64,000 nucleotides of DNA from Dokdonella immobilis. GTDB taxonomy: Bacteria; Pseudomonadota; Gammaproteobacteria; Xanthomonadales; Rhodanobacteraceae. Both the position numbers and the translations under genes were made by a program. The notes under the pieces were generated by a model. That model saw nothing but the letters and a program-made list of their open reading frames with translations, made no database searches and was not told where the DNA came from. Positions 7,229 through 15,300 of this stretch are shown piece by piece; positions within the stretch are counted from its first letter, which is position 1; each line of letters starts with the position of its first letter. Location of the stretch: positions 186,001 through 250,000 of the forward strand of contig NZ_FOVF01000001.1 in the NCBI RefSeq assembly GCF_900115085.1, given 5' to 3'.

Positions 7229-8272
7229 ATGACTGAAGCCACCACCCACGAGGACGTCCGCCACTACTACGGCGACGTGCTGCGATCGACCCGGGACCTG
7301 AAGACCGGCGCATGCTGTCCGACCGAATCGATGCCGGCCTGGTTGCGTCCCCTGCTGGCCGACATCCATCCCGAGATCACCGACCGTTTCTATGGCTGCG
7401 GGTCACCCTTGCCTCCGGCGGTCGAGGGCATGACTGTGCTCGACCTCGGCTGCGGAACGGGACGCGACGTCTACCTGCTCTCGCGCCTGGTCGGCGCCGA
7501 AGGCCAGGTCATCGGCGTCGACATGACGCCCGAGCAGCTCGCCGTGGCCGAGCGCCACCGTGACTGGCATGCGCAACGCTACGGCTATGCGGAATCCAAT
7601 GTGCGCCTGGTCGAAGGCCAGATCGAACGTCTCGATGCCTGCGGAATCGCCGATGCCAGCGTCGACGTGGTCGTTTCCAACTGCGTGCTCAACCTCTCAC
7701 CGCAGAAGGACAAGGTCTTCGCCGAGATCCTCCGCGTACTCAAGCCGGGCGGCGAACTGTATTTCTCGGACGTGTTTGCCGATCGCCGAATACCGGCTGC
7801 GCTGCGTGCCGATCCGGTCCTGCTTGGCGAATGCCTGTCGGGCGCCCTCTATATCGAGGACTTCCGGCGCATGCTCGGGCAACTCGGCTGCGCCGATGCG
7901 CGTTGCGTCAGCCAGGCACCGATTCCGTTGCTCGACCCGGCGATCGAGGCGCGCATCGGCATGGTCGGGTTCCGGTCCATGACGATGCGCGCGTTCAGGC
8001 TCGATCTCGAGGACCGCTGCGAGGACTACGGCCAGATAGCGACCTACCGAGGCAGCGCACCCACGCTGCCCCATGCCTTCCTGCTCGACGATCACCATCG
8101 CTTCGAAACCGGCAGGCCCATGCGGGTCTGCGGCAATACATTCGATATGCTGGCGAGCTCGCGTTTTGCCCGGCATTTCGACCTGCACGGCGACAAGCGC
8201 AACCACTTCGGTCTGTTCGATTGCGCGTCCGCCGCCGCGGGCACAGATGTCACCAACGGCAGTTGCTGCTGA
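7229..8272 (+). CDS. arsM: arsenite S-adenosylmethionine methyltransferase
   Basis: A 347-residue ArsM. The SAM motif is VLDLGCGTGRD near residue 71. The three positions that bind As(III) are occupied by cysteine: Cys29/30 in TGACCPTES, Cys152 in SNCVLN and Cys202 in GECLSGALY. A C-terminal extension after about residue 255 (YGQIATYRG, then MRVCGNTFDM) is of the type found in ArsM beside arsS, and the protein ends in a vicinal pair, NGSCC. ATG 7229 was chosen; the frame extends upstream without a ribosome site. The enzyme methylates arsenite stepwise, giving dimethylated arsenic that ArsS can join to a SAM-derived sugar. It begins a run of closely spaced genes. Confidence 0.93.
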   Translation: MTEATTHEDVRHYYGDVLRSTRDLKTGACCPTESMPAWLRPLLADIHPEITDRFYGCGSPLPPAVEGMTVLDLGCGTGRDVYLLSRLVGAEGQVIGVDMTPEQLAVAERHRDWHAQRYGYAESNVRLVEGQIERLDACGIADASVDVVVSNCVLNLSPQKDKVFAEILRVLKPGGELYFSDVFADRRIPAALRADPVLLGECLSGALYIEDFRRMLGQLGCADARCVSQAPIPLLDPAIEARIGMVGFRSMTMRAFRLDLEDRCEDYGQIATYRGSAPTLPHAFLLDDHHRFETGRPMRVCGNTFDMLASSRFARHFDLHGDKRNHFGLFDCASAAAGTDVTNGSCC

Positions 8273-8278
8273 ATCCCG

Positions 8279-8959
8279 ATGCCGAGCGATGTCGCCATCG
8301 TCATTCCGAGCGGACCCGGCGAACGCGCCTGGCTCTCGCTATTGCCCTCGCTCCAACCCGCTTCGGCTTGCGCGATCCGCCTGGTCCTGGCCGACGGTGA
8401 TGTCTGCGCGGTCGAACGCCCGCCGGCGAATCTGCAGGTAATGCACGCTCGCGCCGGACGGGCGCGCCAGCAGAACGCCGGCGCCGCGGCTTCGAATGCC
8501 CGCTGGCTCTGGTTCCTGCATTCCGATTCGCAGGTGACTGCGGCGACCCTCGACGCGATGCAGCGCTTCGTCGACGCCGATGAGGAAGCGATTGGATACT
8601 TCCGCCTGCGTTTCCTCGACGATGGTCCGCGCTGGACCGTCATCAATGCCTGGGGCGCACGCTTCCGTAGCGATGTGCTGGGCCTGCCGTTCGGCGACCA
8701 GGGCCTGCTCATGCCGCGACGCATCTTCGACGCGCTCGGCGGTTTCGACGAACGCGTCGAGGCCGGCGAGGACCACGACCTGGTCTGGGCGGCTCGCGCC
8801 CGCGGCATTGCGCTGCGTTCGCTGGCGGCACCGATCTTCACGAGCGCCCGCAAGTACGCGAACCAGGGCTGGTGGCGGACGACATTCCGCCACCTGACCA
8901 TGACCCGCGATCAGGCCAACCGGTTCTCGCGTCGGCATCGTTCGGTCGAATCGACTTGA
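8279..8959 (+). CDS. arsenosugar-associated glycosyltransferase (TIGR04283-like)
   Basis: A 226-residue GT-A family transferase that starts six bases after arsM. It has VAIVIPSGPGERAWL at the N-terminus, LHSDSQV as the metal-binding region near residue 83, LPFGDQGLLMPRRIFDALG near residue 140, and GEDHDLVWAARARG near residue 163. This set is characteristic of the glycosyltransferases once named 'transferase 2, rSAM/selenodomain-associated', which co-occur with arsS. The likely role is to transfer a sugar-like group in arsenosugar maturation. The donor and acceptor cannot be read from the sequence. The N-terminal aspartates are fewer than in classic GT2 enzymes. Confidence 0.85.
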   Translation: MPSDVAIVIPSGPGERAWLSLLPSLQPASACAIRLVLADGDVCAVERPPANLQVMHARAGRARQQNAGAAASNARWLWFLHSDSQVTAATLDAMQRFVDADEEAIGYFRLRFLDDGPRWTVINAWGARFRSDVLGLPFGDQGLLMPRRIFDALGGFDERVEAGEDHDLVWAARARGIALRSLAAPIFTSARKYANQGWWRTTFRHLTMTRDQANRFSRRHRSVEST

Positions 8960-9645
8960 GCTGCGCCGTCGCCATCTTCGTCAAGACCCCGAGCCATTCC
9001 CCGGTCAAGAGCCGGCTCTGGCCCGCAATCGGTCGCGCCCATGCCGAACGACTGCATCGGGCCTGTGCCGCGGCCGTGGCCTCGGTGGTCGTACGCGCAA
9101 GTGGCGACGAAGCGATCGTTGGCTACTGGGCTACCGCCGAAGCCGTTGCCCAGGTCGCCGCGGACTGGCCCGGTCTCGCCCATGTCGACCAGGGCGAAGG
9201 CGGTCTCGGCCTGCGCATGGCGACGGTCTATCGCACCCTGCAGGCACGCCACGGCGCCGCGATCCTGATCGGCGCGGACGCGCCGCAAATCGAATCGATG
9301 CTGCTGGGTCGCGCCGCCGATTGGCTGCGCTCGTCCGAAGCCCGGCTCGTGATCGGACCCGCGGAGGACGGCGGGTTCTGGGTGTTTGGCGGCAACCGCC
9401 GGTTGCCGGAATCGGCCTGGACCAGCGTCGACTACAGCACGCCGTCCACGGCCAGGGGCTTCGTCGCCGCCATGCATGGGCATGGCGACTGGCGCACGCT
9501 CGACACGCTGCGTGATATCGACACGGCGGCGGACCTCATTCCGGTCAGGCGGCGGCTGGCGACGCTCGCTGAGCCGACGGCGGAACAGGCGGCGCTGATC
9601 CCGCTGCTCGGCGAACTGGCCGCGGGTGCGGAGATCTGCGCATGA
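8956..9645 (+). CDS. arsenosugar-associated nucleotidyl/glycosyltransferase (TIGR04282, DUF2064)
   Basis: The TTG start overlaps the upstream stop as TTGA; it is chosen because the family begins at CAVAIFVKTP, only two codons in. The 229-residue product has VKTPSHSPVKSRL, LIGADAPQIES where the family has a D(S/A)P motif, and GPAEDGGFWVFGG, the conserved EDGGF(W/Y) segment. This is the 'transferase 1, rSAM/selenodomain-associated' family, related to CofC-type guanylyltransferases. It almost always pairs with the TIGR04283 enzyme, as here, and the two may act on the same intermediate. The exact reaction is not established. Confidence 0.85.
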   Translation: MSCAVAIFVKTPSHSPVKSRLWPAIGRAHAERLHRACAAAVASVVVRASGDEAIVGYWATAEAVAQVAADWPGLAHVDQGEGGLGLRMATVYRTLQARHGAAILIGADAPQIESMLLGRAADWLRSSEARLVIGPAEDGGFWVFGGNRRLPESAWTSVDYSTPSTARGFVAAMHGHGDWRTLDTLRDIDTAADLIPVRRRLATLAEPTAEQAALIPLLGELAAGAEICA

Positions 9646-10460
9646 GCGGATGGTTGCTCGGGCACGCAGCCATGATCCGTTTCATCCTGGTGGGCGGCGT
9701 GCTGGTCGCCCTGCTGCTCGCCCAACGCCTGTGGCCCCGTCGCGGCGAGGTGTCCACGCGATGGCGCCGTGCGCGAAACATCAGCATGAGCCTGATTGCG
9801 GCGGGCGTGATCTACCTGGTACTGCCGCTGACCGCGGTGAGCTTTGCCGCGGCCGTCGAAGAGCGCCAGATCGGTTTGTTCAATTTCGTTCGCTGGCCTT
9901 ACCCGGTGGAACTCGTGGCCGGTATCGTCGCACTCGACCTGGCCATCTACTGGCAGCACCGCTGGATGCACCGCGTGCCGTGGCTGTGGCGCTTACACCG
10001 CGTGCATCACAGCGACATCCAGTTCGAGGTCACGCTTGGACTGCGCTTCCACCCGCTCGAGATCATCCTTTCCCTGCTCTACAAGTTCCTCGTCATCGCC
10101 CTGCTCGGTGCCGCACCGCTCACGGTGCTGGCCTATGAAGTCCTGCTCGCCGTGTTCTCGTTGTTCTCTCACGCCGACATCGCGCTACCGGGCGGCTGGG
10201 ACCGGCGCCTGCGGCTGCTCGTCATTACCCCCGACTGGCATCGCGTCCATCACTCTGTGCACCGCGAGGAAACCGACAGCAACTACGGCAATTTTCTCAG
10301 CCTCTGGGACCGCTGCTTCGGCTCGCGCATCGAGCAACCACGCGACGGACACCGGCCGATGCTGATCGGCCTCGATTCGTTTCGCGACGAGGCATTGCAG
10401 ACCCTGCCCGCCCTGCTCATGAATCCAGTCGCGAGAGAACGCGACCCCACCGTACGATGA
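9642..10460 (+). CDS. sterol desaturase/fatty acid hydroxylase family protein
   Basis: A 272-residue membrane di-iron protein starting at an ATGA overlap with the preceding gene. It has several hydrophobic segments and the clustered histidine boxes of the family: HRWMHR near residue 106, RLHRVHHSD near residue 118, SHADI, and DWHRVHHSVHREE near residue 200. Enzymes of this family use O2 and di-iron to hydroxylate or desaturate lipids, or to cleave ether lipids. Its position between arsenosugar genes and arsS, with overlapping ends, suggests the cluster product may be a lipid-linked arsenical or that the enzyme hydroxylates an intermediate. This is inference from context. Confidence 0.88.
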   Translation: MSGWLLGHAAMIRFILVGGVLVALLLAQRLWPRRGEVSTRWRRARNISMSLIAAGVIYLVLPLTAVSFAAAVEERQIGLFNFVRWPYPVELVAGIVALDLAIYWQHRWMHRVPWLWRLHRVHHSDIQFEVTLGLRFHPLEIILSLLYKFLVIALLGAAPLTVLAYEVLLAVFSLFSHADIALPGGWDRRLRLLVITPDWHRVHHSVHREETDSNYGNFLSLWDRCFGSRIEQPRDGHRPMLIGLDSFRDEALQTLPALLMNPVARERDPTVR

Positions 10461-10472
10461 AGATCCGCACCC

Positions 10473-11429
10473 ATGCGCAATACCTGGCCAAGACTCGAAC
10501 ACAGTGACTTCCCGGCGATCGAACGAGCTCGGGTCACGACCCTGCAGCTCAACCTCGGTTACCGCTGCAATCTCAGCTGCATCCATTGCCACGTCAATGC
10601 CGGGCCGCGGCGCACCGAAACGATGGATCGCGAAACGATGCAACTGGCCCTCGAGGTCGGCCGCAAACTCGGTGTGAAAACGCTCGACATGACCGGTGGC
10701 TCGCCCGAAATGAACCCCGATTTCCGCTGGCTGGTCGAACAGGCCAGGGCCACCGGCCTGCATGTCATGGACCGGCTCAATCCGACCATCATGGAAGAAC
10801 CCGGCTACGAATGGGTCGGCGAATTCCTCGCCGAACACCGCGTCGAGGCGGTCGCTTCCCTGCCCTGCTACAGCCAGGAGAACGTCGACGAGCAGCGCGG
10901 TGATGGCGTCTTTGAAAGTTCCATACGCGCGCTCAGGCGCCTGAACGATCTCGGCTATGCCCAGCCCGGCAGCGAGCTCGTGCTCAACCTCGTCTACAAC
11001 CCGAACGGCGCCTTCCTTCCACCGGCCCAGGCAAAGCTCGAAACCGACTATCGACGCCTGCTCGGCGACAATTTCGGCATCACGTTCAATCATTTGTACG
11101 CGCTGGCCAACATGCCGATCCAGCGCTTCGGTTCGTGGCTGCTGTCTAAGGGCCAGTTCGAACCCTACATGCAGACCCTTCGCAACGCGCATCAGGACAG
11201 CAACCTCGATTCGGTCATGTGCCGTTCGACCCTCAGCGTCGGCTACGACGGCTCGCTGTTCGACTGCGATTTCAACCAGATGCTCAAGCTGCCGCTGGCC
11301 GGTCGCAAATCACACACGCATCTGCGCGACCTGCTCCAGCACGACCTGCCGAGCCGGATCGGTGTCGCCGGCCATTGTTTTGGCTGCACGGCGGGCCAGG
11401 GGTCCAGTTGTGGCGGCGCGCTGACCTGA
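10473..11429 (+). CDS. arsS: arsenosugar biosynthesis radical SAM protein
   Basis: A 318-residue radical SAM enzyme with the CxxxCxxC cluster motif CNLSCIHC (Cys32, 36, 39) inside LQLNLGYRCN, and a GGSPEMN segment for SAM contact. The C-terminal half has the ArsS/DUF3641 pattern: LVYNPNGAFLPP, NHLYALANMPIQRFG, CRSTLSVGYDGSLFDCDFN and a final GHCFGCTAGQGSSCGG. The extra cysteines there may hold a second cluster or arsenic. ArsS joins dimethylated arsenic from ArsM to the deoxyadenosyl group of SAM, the first arsenosugar step. It lies 12 bases after the hydroxylase gene and in the same operon as arsM. Confidence 0.93.
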   Translation: MRNTWPRLEHSDFPAIERARVTTLQLNLGYRCNLSCIHCHVNAGPRRTETMDRETMQLALEVGRKLGVKTLDMTGGSPEMNPDFRWLVEQARATGLHVMDRLNPTIMEEPGYEWVGEFLAEHRVEAVASLPCYSQENVDEQRGDGVFESSIRALRRLNDLGYAQPGSELVLNLVYNPNGAFLPPAQAKLETDYRRLLGDNFGITFNHLYALANMPIQRFGSWLLSKGQFEPYMQTLRNAHQDSNLDSVMCRSTLSVGYDGSLFDCDFNQMLKLPLAGRKSHTHLRDLLQHDLPSRIGVAGHCFGCTAGQGSSCGGALT

Positions 11430-11477
11430 TCCGGCGTGGTCGACGTCCGGCGGTCGCAAGGCTACATTGTCCGTTGC

Positions 11478-12506
11478 ATGAGCGCCGATTCGATGCCGAC
11501 CACCGGGAACACGACCGCGTCCAGCGCCGTTGCGACGGCGGGAGGCCAGCGCGCGGTGATCGAAGCCGCCATGCGCGCGATCGACGGCGGCACGGCCGCC
11601 ACCCTGGCCCTGGTGCTCGAAACCTCGGGGTCGACCTACGTGTGCGCCGGCGCCATCGCCCTGTTCGATCGGCACCGGCAAACGGGCTGGCTCAGCGGCG
11701 GCTGCCTCGAACCCGAAATCGCCCGCCGCGCGGCGCACGCTGCGGCCGAACGCACGATCGCATGGTTGGAGGTCGATACGCGCGACGATGAAGCACTGTT
11801 CGGCGGTTCGGCCATGGGCTGTCGCGGCCGTCTTCGTCTGGCCCTGCTGCCCCTCGATTCGTTGCCGGGCTGGGACACCCTGGCTCGCCTCTGGCTCGAC
11901 TGCCGCGGGGCCATACAACTGGATCTGACGTCCGCTGGCGCTATTGCCTGCCGCGTCGGCGAGGTTGAGGAATCCTGGCAGCTCAGCGCCGGTTTGCCGG
12001 AATGGAGCGCCGGGCCCGATCAGTGCGGGCACTGGCAGGTGAGTATCGAGGCACCGGCAACGGTGGTCATGTTCGGCGCCGGGCCCGAAGCGCCGATACT
12101 GCTGCCGCTGCTGCGATCCATGGGCTGGCTGACAGCGACCGTTGAATGCCGGCAACGCTGGCTCGATGCAGCCAGGCTCGCCGACGTGCTGCACCAGGAT
12201 GCCCCGGCGCGCATCGTCGATTCAGGCCGATTCCGCGAGCCCTTCGCAGCACTGATCATGCACCACAATTTCGAACTCGACCTCGAAACGCTGCTGGCCC
12301 TGAGCGCGAGGCCGCCGCCGTTCATCGGCCTGCTCGGACCAAACCGGCGTCGCGATGATCTGTTCAAGCTGCTTCCCGACGCCGCGCGCGAACGCCTGCG
12401 GCCGCACCTGCACTCACCCGTCGGCATCGATCTCGGCGGCCGCGGCCCCGAAGCGATCGCCATCAGCATCGCCGCCCAGTTGCAGTCGAAGTGGCACCGG
12501 CGCTAG
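11478..12506 (+). CDS. XdhC/CoxI-family protein
   Basis: A protein of about 342 residues (ATG 11478; GTG 11436 is possible). The N-terminal XdhC domain shows LVLETSGSTYVCAGAIALF, GGCLEPEIARRA and LFGGSAMGCRG. The C-terminal Rossmann-like domain begins VVMFGAGPEAPIL and includes LIMHHNFELD and IGLLGPNRRRDDL. XdhC proteins bind molybdenum cofactor and insert it into xanthine-dehydrogenase-type enzymes. No molybdoenzyme is visible within this window, so the partner is elsewhere or the protein serves the arsenic cluster in another way. Classic XdhC has GS(A/T)PRxxGA; the VC in place of PR is unusual. Confidence 0.8.
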   Translation: MSADSMPTTGNTTASSAVATAGGQRAVIEAAMRAIDGGTAATLALVLETSGSTYVCAGAIALFDRHRQTGWLSGGCLEPEIARRAAHAAAERTIAWLEVDTRDDEALFGGSAMGCRGRLRLALLPLDSLPGWDTLARLWLDCRGAIQLDLTSAGAIACRVGEVEESWQLSAGLPEWSAGPDQCGHWQVSIEAPATVVMFGAGPEAPILLPLLRSMGWLTATVECRQRWLDAARLADVLHQDAPARIVDSGRFREPFAALIMHHNFELDLETLLALSARPPPFIGLLGPNRRRDDLFKLLPDAARERLRPHLHSPVGIDLGGRGPEAIAISIAAQLQSKWHRR

Positions 12507-12579
12507 CCCGGCTATACTTGCATCCTACGCATTCGGAAATCCGCACTTGAGTTCAGTATCCAACCCAGCCAGGCCTGGC

Positions 12580-13551
12580 ATGCACAGCCTTGCCGATGTG
12601 CAGGCCCTCGCTGCCCCCGGCATGGCCGCCGTCAATGCCCTGATCCGCTCGCGCCTGGCATCGGATGTCGTCCTCATCAACCAGATTTCCGAACACATCA
12701 TCAGCAGCGGCGGCAAGCGTCTGCGTCCGATGCTGCATCTGCTCGCCGCCCGTGCCGCCGGCTACCGGGGTGATGACCACGTGCCGCTGGCCGCACTGAT
12801 CGAGTTCATCCACACCTCGACCCTGCTGCACGACGACGTCGTCGACGAATCCGACCTGCGCCGCGGCCGCAAGACCGCCAACGCCCTGTGGGGCAACGCG
12901 GCCAGCGTGCTGGTCGGCGATTTCCTCTATTCGCGCTCGTTCCAGATGATGGTCGAGCTCGACAGCATGCGCATCATGCGCATCCTCGCCGACACGACCA
13001 ACCGCATCGCCGAAGGCGAAGTGCTTCAGCTGCTCAACATCGGCAATGCCGATACGAGCGAGCAGGCCTACCTCGACGTCATCGAACGCAAGACCGCCGT
13101 GCTGTTTTCCGCGGCCACCCGGCTCGGCGCGGTCCTCGCCGGCCTGCCATCCGACCAGGAAGAAGCCCTGGCCCGCTACGGCCTCGACCTCGGCTACGCC
13201 TTCCAGATTGCCGATGACGTGCTCGATTACGTTTCCGACGCCGAAACCCTTGGCAAGAACATCGGCGACGACCTCGCCGAGGGCAAGCCGACCCTGCCGG
13301 TCATCCACGCGATCGCCTACGGAACCCCCGAGCAAGCCGCCAGCCTGCGTCGCGCGATCGAATCGGGCGGACTCGACTCGCTCGACAACATCGTCGCGGC
13401 AATCCGCGACACCGGCGCCCTCGAACACGCACGCGCCCGTGCCGAACAGTATGCGCGATCGGCACAGTCGGCCTTGTCGGTGTTGCCCGCCTCGAACGCA
13501 CGCGATGCACTGGCGGTGCTGGCCGATTACTCGGTGAATCGGGCTTCCTGA
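12580..13551 (+). CDS. ispB: octaprenyl/polyprenyl diphosphate synthase
   Basis: A 323-residue trans-prenyltransferase, the same length as E. coli IspB. The first Asp-rich motif is LLHDDVVDESDLRRG and the second is QIADDVLDY; GGKRLRPMLHLLAARA matches the conserved GGKR segment. ATG 12580 was chosen; a TTG at 12547 would add 11 residues and has no better ribosome site. The enzyme elongates farnesyl diphosphate with isopentenyl units to make the ubiquinone side chain. Typically it is divergent from rplU-rpmA; those genes are not here. It is transcribed in the direction of the arsenic cluster but is probably separate from it. Confidence 0.93.
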   Translation: MHSLADVQALAAPGMAAVNALIRSRLASDVVLINQISEHIISSGGKRLRPMLHLLAARAAGYRGDDHVPLAALIEFIHTSTLLHDDVVDESDLRRGRKTANALWGNAASVLVGDFLYSRSFQMMVELDSMRIMRILADTTNRIAEGEVLQLLNIGNADTSEQAYLDVIERKTAVLFSAATRLGAVLAGLPSDQEEALARYGLDLGYAFQIADDVLDYVSDAETLGKNIGDDLAEGKPTLPVIHAIAYGTPEQAASLRRAIESGGLDSLDNIVAAIRDTGALEHARARAEQYARSAQSALSVLPASNARDALAVLADYSVNRAS

Positions 13552-13992
13552 TCCGGGTTTTCCGCGCCCGACTCGGCTAGCGTGAGGCGTTCGTCGCCGC
13601 CGCTGACTCAATAGCGACTTGCGATCGCGACTGGTGGCACGATCAGGATCGGTCGCGCCGATGCGCGGCGCCATTCTCTCAAGTAGCACTTGATGGGCCA
13701 GACTCTCTCCTCGACGACGATCCAGACTTTTTCAATTTTCTTCTTTCATCGCTTCGTGGCGCATTTCTGGCGCGAGAGCAGAGTTTTCACTCGCCCGCGG
13801 CGAGCAAGTCACTTCGCTTGCACTGCAGGAGCGCCTTCAGGCGCGATGCTCCTTCCGCCCGATTCGAACTTGTTCGCCGTCGTCTCTGCCCTTAGACAGG
13901 TTCAGGACTGGCCGGACTTCGTCCGGGCGGCGGCCCAGTGACTGTGCTTTTCGCTCTGTTCGACATCGCTTCGCGGCGCATTCGTGGAGTTA

Positions 13993-14831
13993 AGAGCAAA
14001 GCTTTCACTCGCCTTCGGCGAGCGAGTCACTTTTCTTTGCGTGCTCAAAGAAAAGTAACCAAAAGAAAGAGCACCCCAATGCAGCGGTCTCCGGGCATCC
14101 TGCCCTCCGACTTCGCGCAGCGGCTCCGGGGTTGGCTGACAGTCCATCCCTGGACTGGCAGCCAACTGGCTCGCCTCCCTGCGAGCCACCCTTCGGGCCT
14201 TCTCTCCGCCGCTGCGCCACTGCATAGGGGCCCCATTCACTGCGCCTCCTGCGCAGCCAAGACGAAGCAGATTCCCGCGAGCCTGCGGATGCGGCTTCGT
14301 CTCTGCGCTTGAACTTCCTTCTCCCGCCGTGCGAGAGACCAAACGGCAGGACTGCCGTTTTGCGCAGCGAATGCTGCCCGCAGGGCGAGCGCCATGGATG
14401 GTGCGAGTTCAGGTGCCGAGGGCGGATGAGGGGCTCTGGCTATTGGCTCTGGCTCTGGCTCTGGCTCTGGCTATTGGCTCTGGCTATTGGCTCTGGCTAT
14501 TGGCTCTGGCTATTGGCTCTGGCTATTGGCTCTGGCTCTGGCTCTGGCTGTTGCTTCTGCTTGGGCGCGCAGGATGCGCGCTACCCGGGCCCCGTAAGCG
14601 GTGGCGGCCGGGCGAAGGAAAGGCCCGCAGGGTGGGCGCGAGGGATTGCGCCCAGTTCGCTGCCAGCACACGGAGGTGCTGTCAGCGAACCCCCGTAGCC
14701 CGGCCGCGAAGTCGCAGGGCAGGATGCCCGGAGACCACCGCTTTGGGGTGGCCTTCTCTTTGGTTACTTTCTCTTGGCCACGCAAGAGAAAGTGACTCGC
14801 TCGCCGCAGGCGAGTGAAAGCTTTGCTTTGA
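13993..14831. repeat. large imperfect inverted repeat flanking a unique centre
   Basis: The stretch 13993-14142 recurs in inverted and diverged form at 14679-14831. Shared landmarks are the CTCGCC/GGCGAG hairpin, AGAAAGTAACCAAA-type runs, GGTCTCCGGGCATCCTGCCC and CTGACAG. The arms are about 150 bases with indels. The centre (14143-14678) is gene-free and includes a minisatellite. No transposase is present, so it looks like a non-autonomous or recombinogenic repeat unit. Confidence 0.75.
14433..14549. repeat. minisatellite of GGCTCT and GGCTATT units
   Basis: About 117 bases built from alternating six-base GGCTCT and seven-base GGCTATT units; the commonest higher-order unit is the 13-mer GGCTATTGGCTCT, in at least five copies. 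Because 13 is not a multiple of three, copy changes would shift any reading frame. The Leu-Trp-rich translation is therefore not a credible protein. The array is a candidate for length variation between strains. Confidence 0.9.
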
Positions 14832-15300
14832 ATCCAGGATTGCGCCGCGAAGCGATGCCCAACAGCGCGGACAGCAAAGTCACTGGATTCCTGCCGGCAT
14901 AGGGACAACGGCGTGGATGTTCGAATCGTGCGGAAAGGCATCGCGCCTAAAGACGCTCCTACAGTGGAAACGGGGTGACTCGCTCGCCGCGGGCGAGTGA
15001 AAGCTCTGCATTGGATTCAGGCATGCACCGCGAAGTGATCTCAAACATCCCGAAGAGCCAAGTTGCTGGGTCCCTGCCTGCGCAGGGACGACGGTTCGAT
15101 GCCGGTCGAAAGCATCGCGCCTGAAGGCACTCCTACGGTGGAAACGGAGCGACTGGAAGCGAAGTAACTCGCTCGCCGCGGGCGAGTGAAAACCATCGAT
15201 CGCATGCACGCCCCGCGATGCGAGAGACATGAAAGCAAAGGGCCAGGAATGCAGTCACCGCCCTCACCGCAGCAACCGTCAAGACCCGACTCGCGCGAAC

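Larger units (their letters stand above)
13784..15193. repeat. five dispersed copies of a CTCGCC...GGCGAG palindromic repeat
   Basis: Five near-identical copies of a 30-base hairpin core (CACTCGCC then GGCGAG) lie at 13784-13813, 14001-14030, 14792-14821, 14975-15004 and 15164-15193. The first two are in one orientation and the last three in the other. Copies 1, 4 and 5 are accompanied by a second motif, GCATCGCGCCTnAAG...CTCCTAC, at 13826-13852, 14938-14962 and 15114-15137. The arrangement is a composite interspersed repeat. No gene is supported anywhere between 13552 and 15300. Confidence 0.85.

Noticed and set aside
4891-7245. A 784-codon open frame on the minus strand
   Set aside because: It is antisense to the TVP38-oxidoreductase gene, whose domains and catalytic motifs are complete. 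The minus translation is Asp/Gly/Arg/His-rich without motifs, typical of antisense frames in high-GC DNA.
14433-14549. Possible CRISPR array
   Set aside because: The units are six and seven bases in direct contact with no spacers of unique sequence, and no cas genes are present. It is a simple minisatellite.
14309-14698. Frame encoding a Leu-Trp-rich repetitive peptide
   Set aside because: It is the translation of the GGCTCT/GGCTATT minisatellite. The 13-base repeat shifts frame with each unit, and there is no ribosome site.
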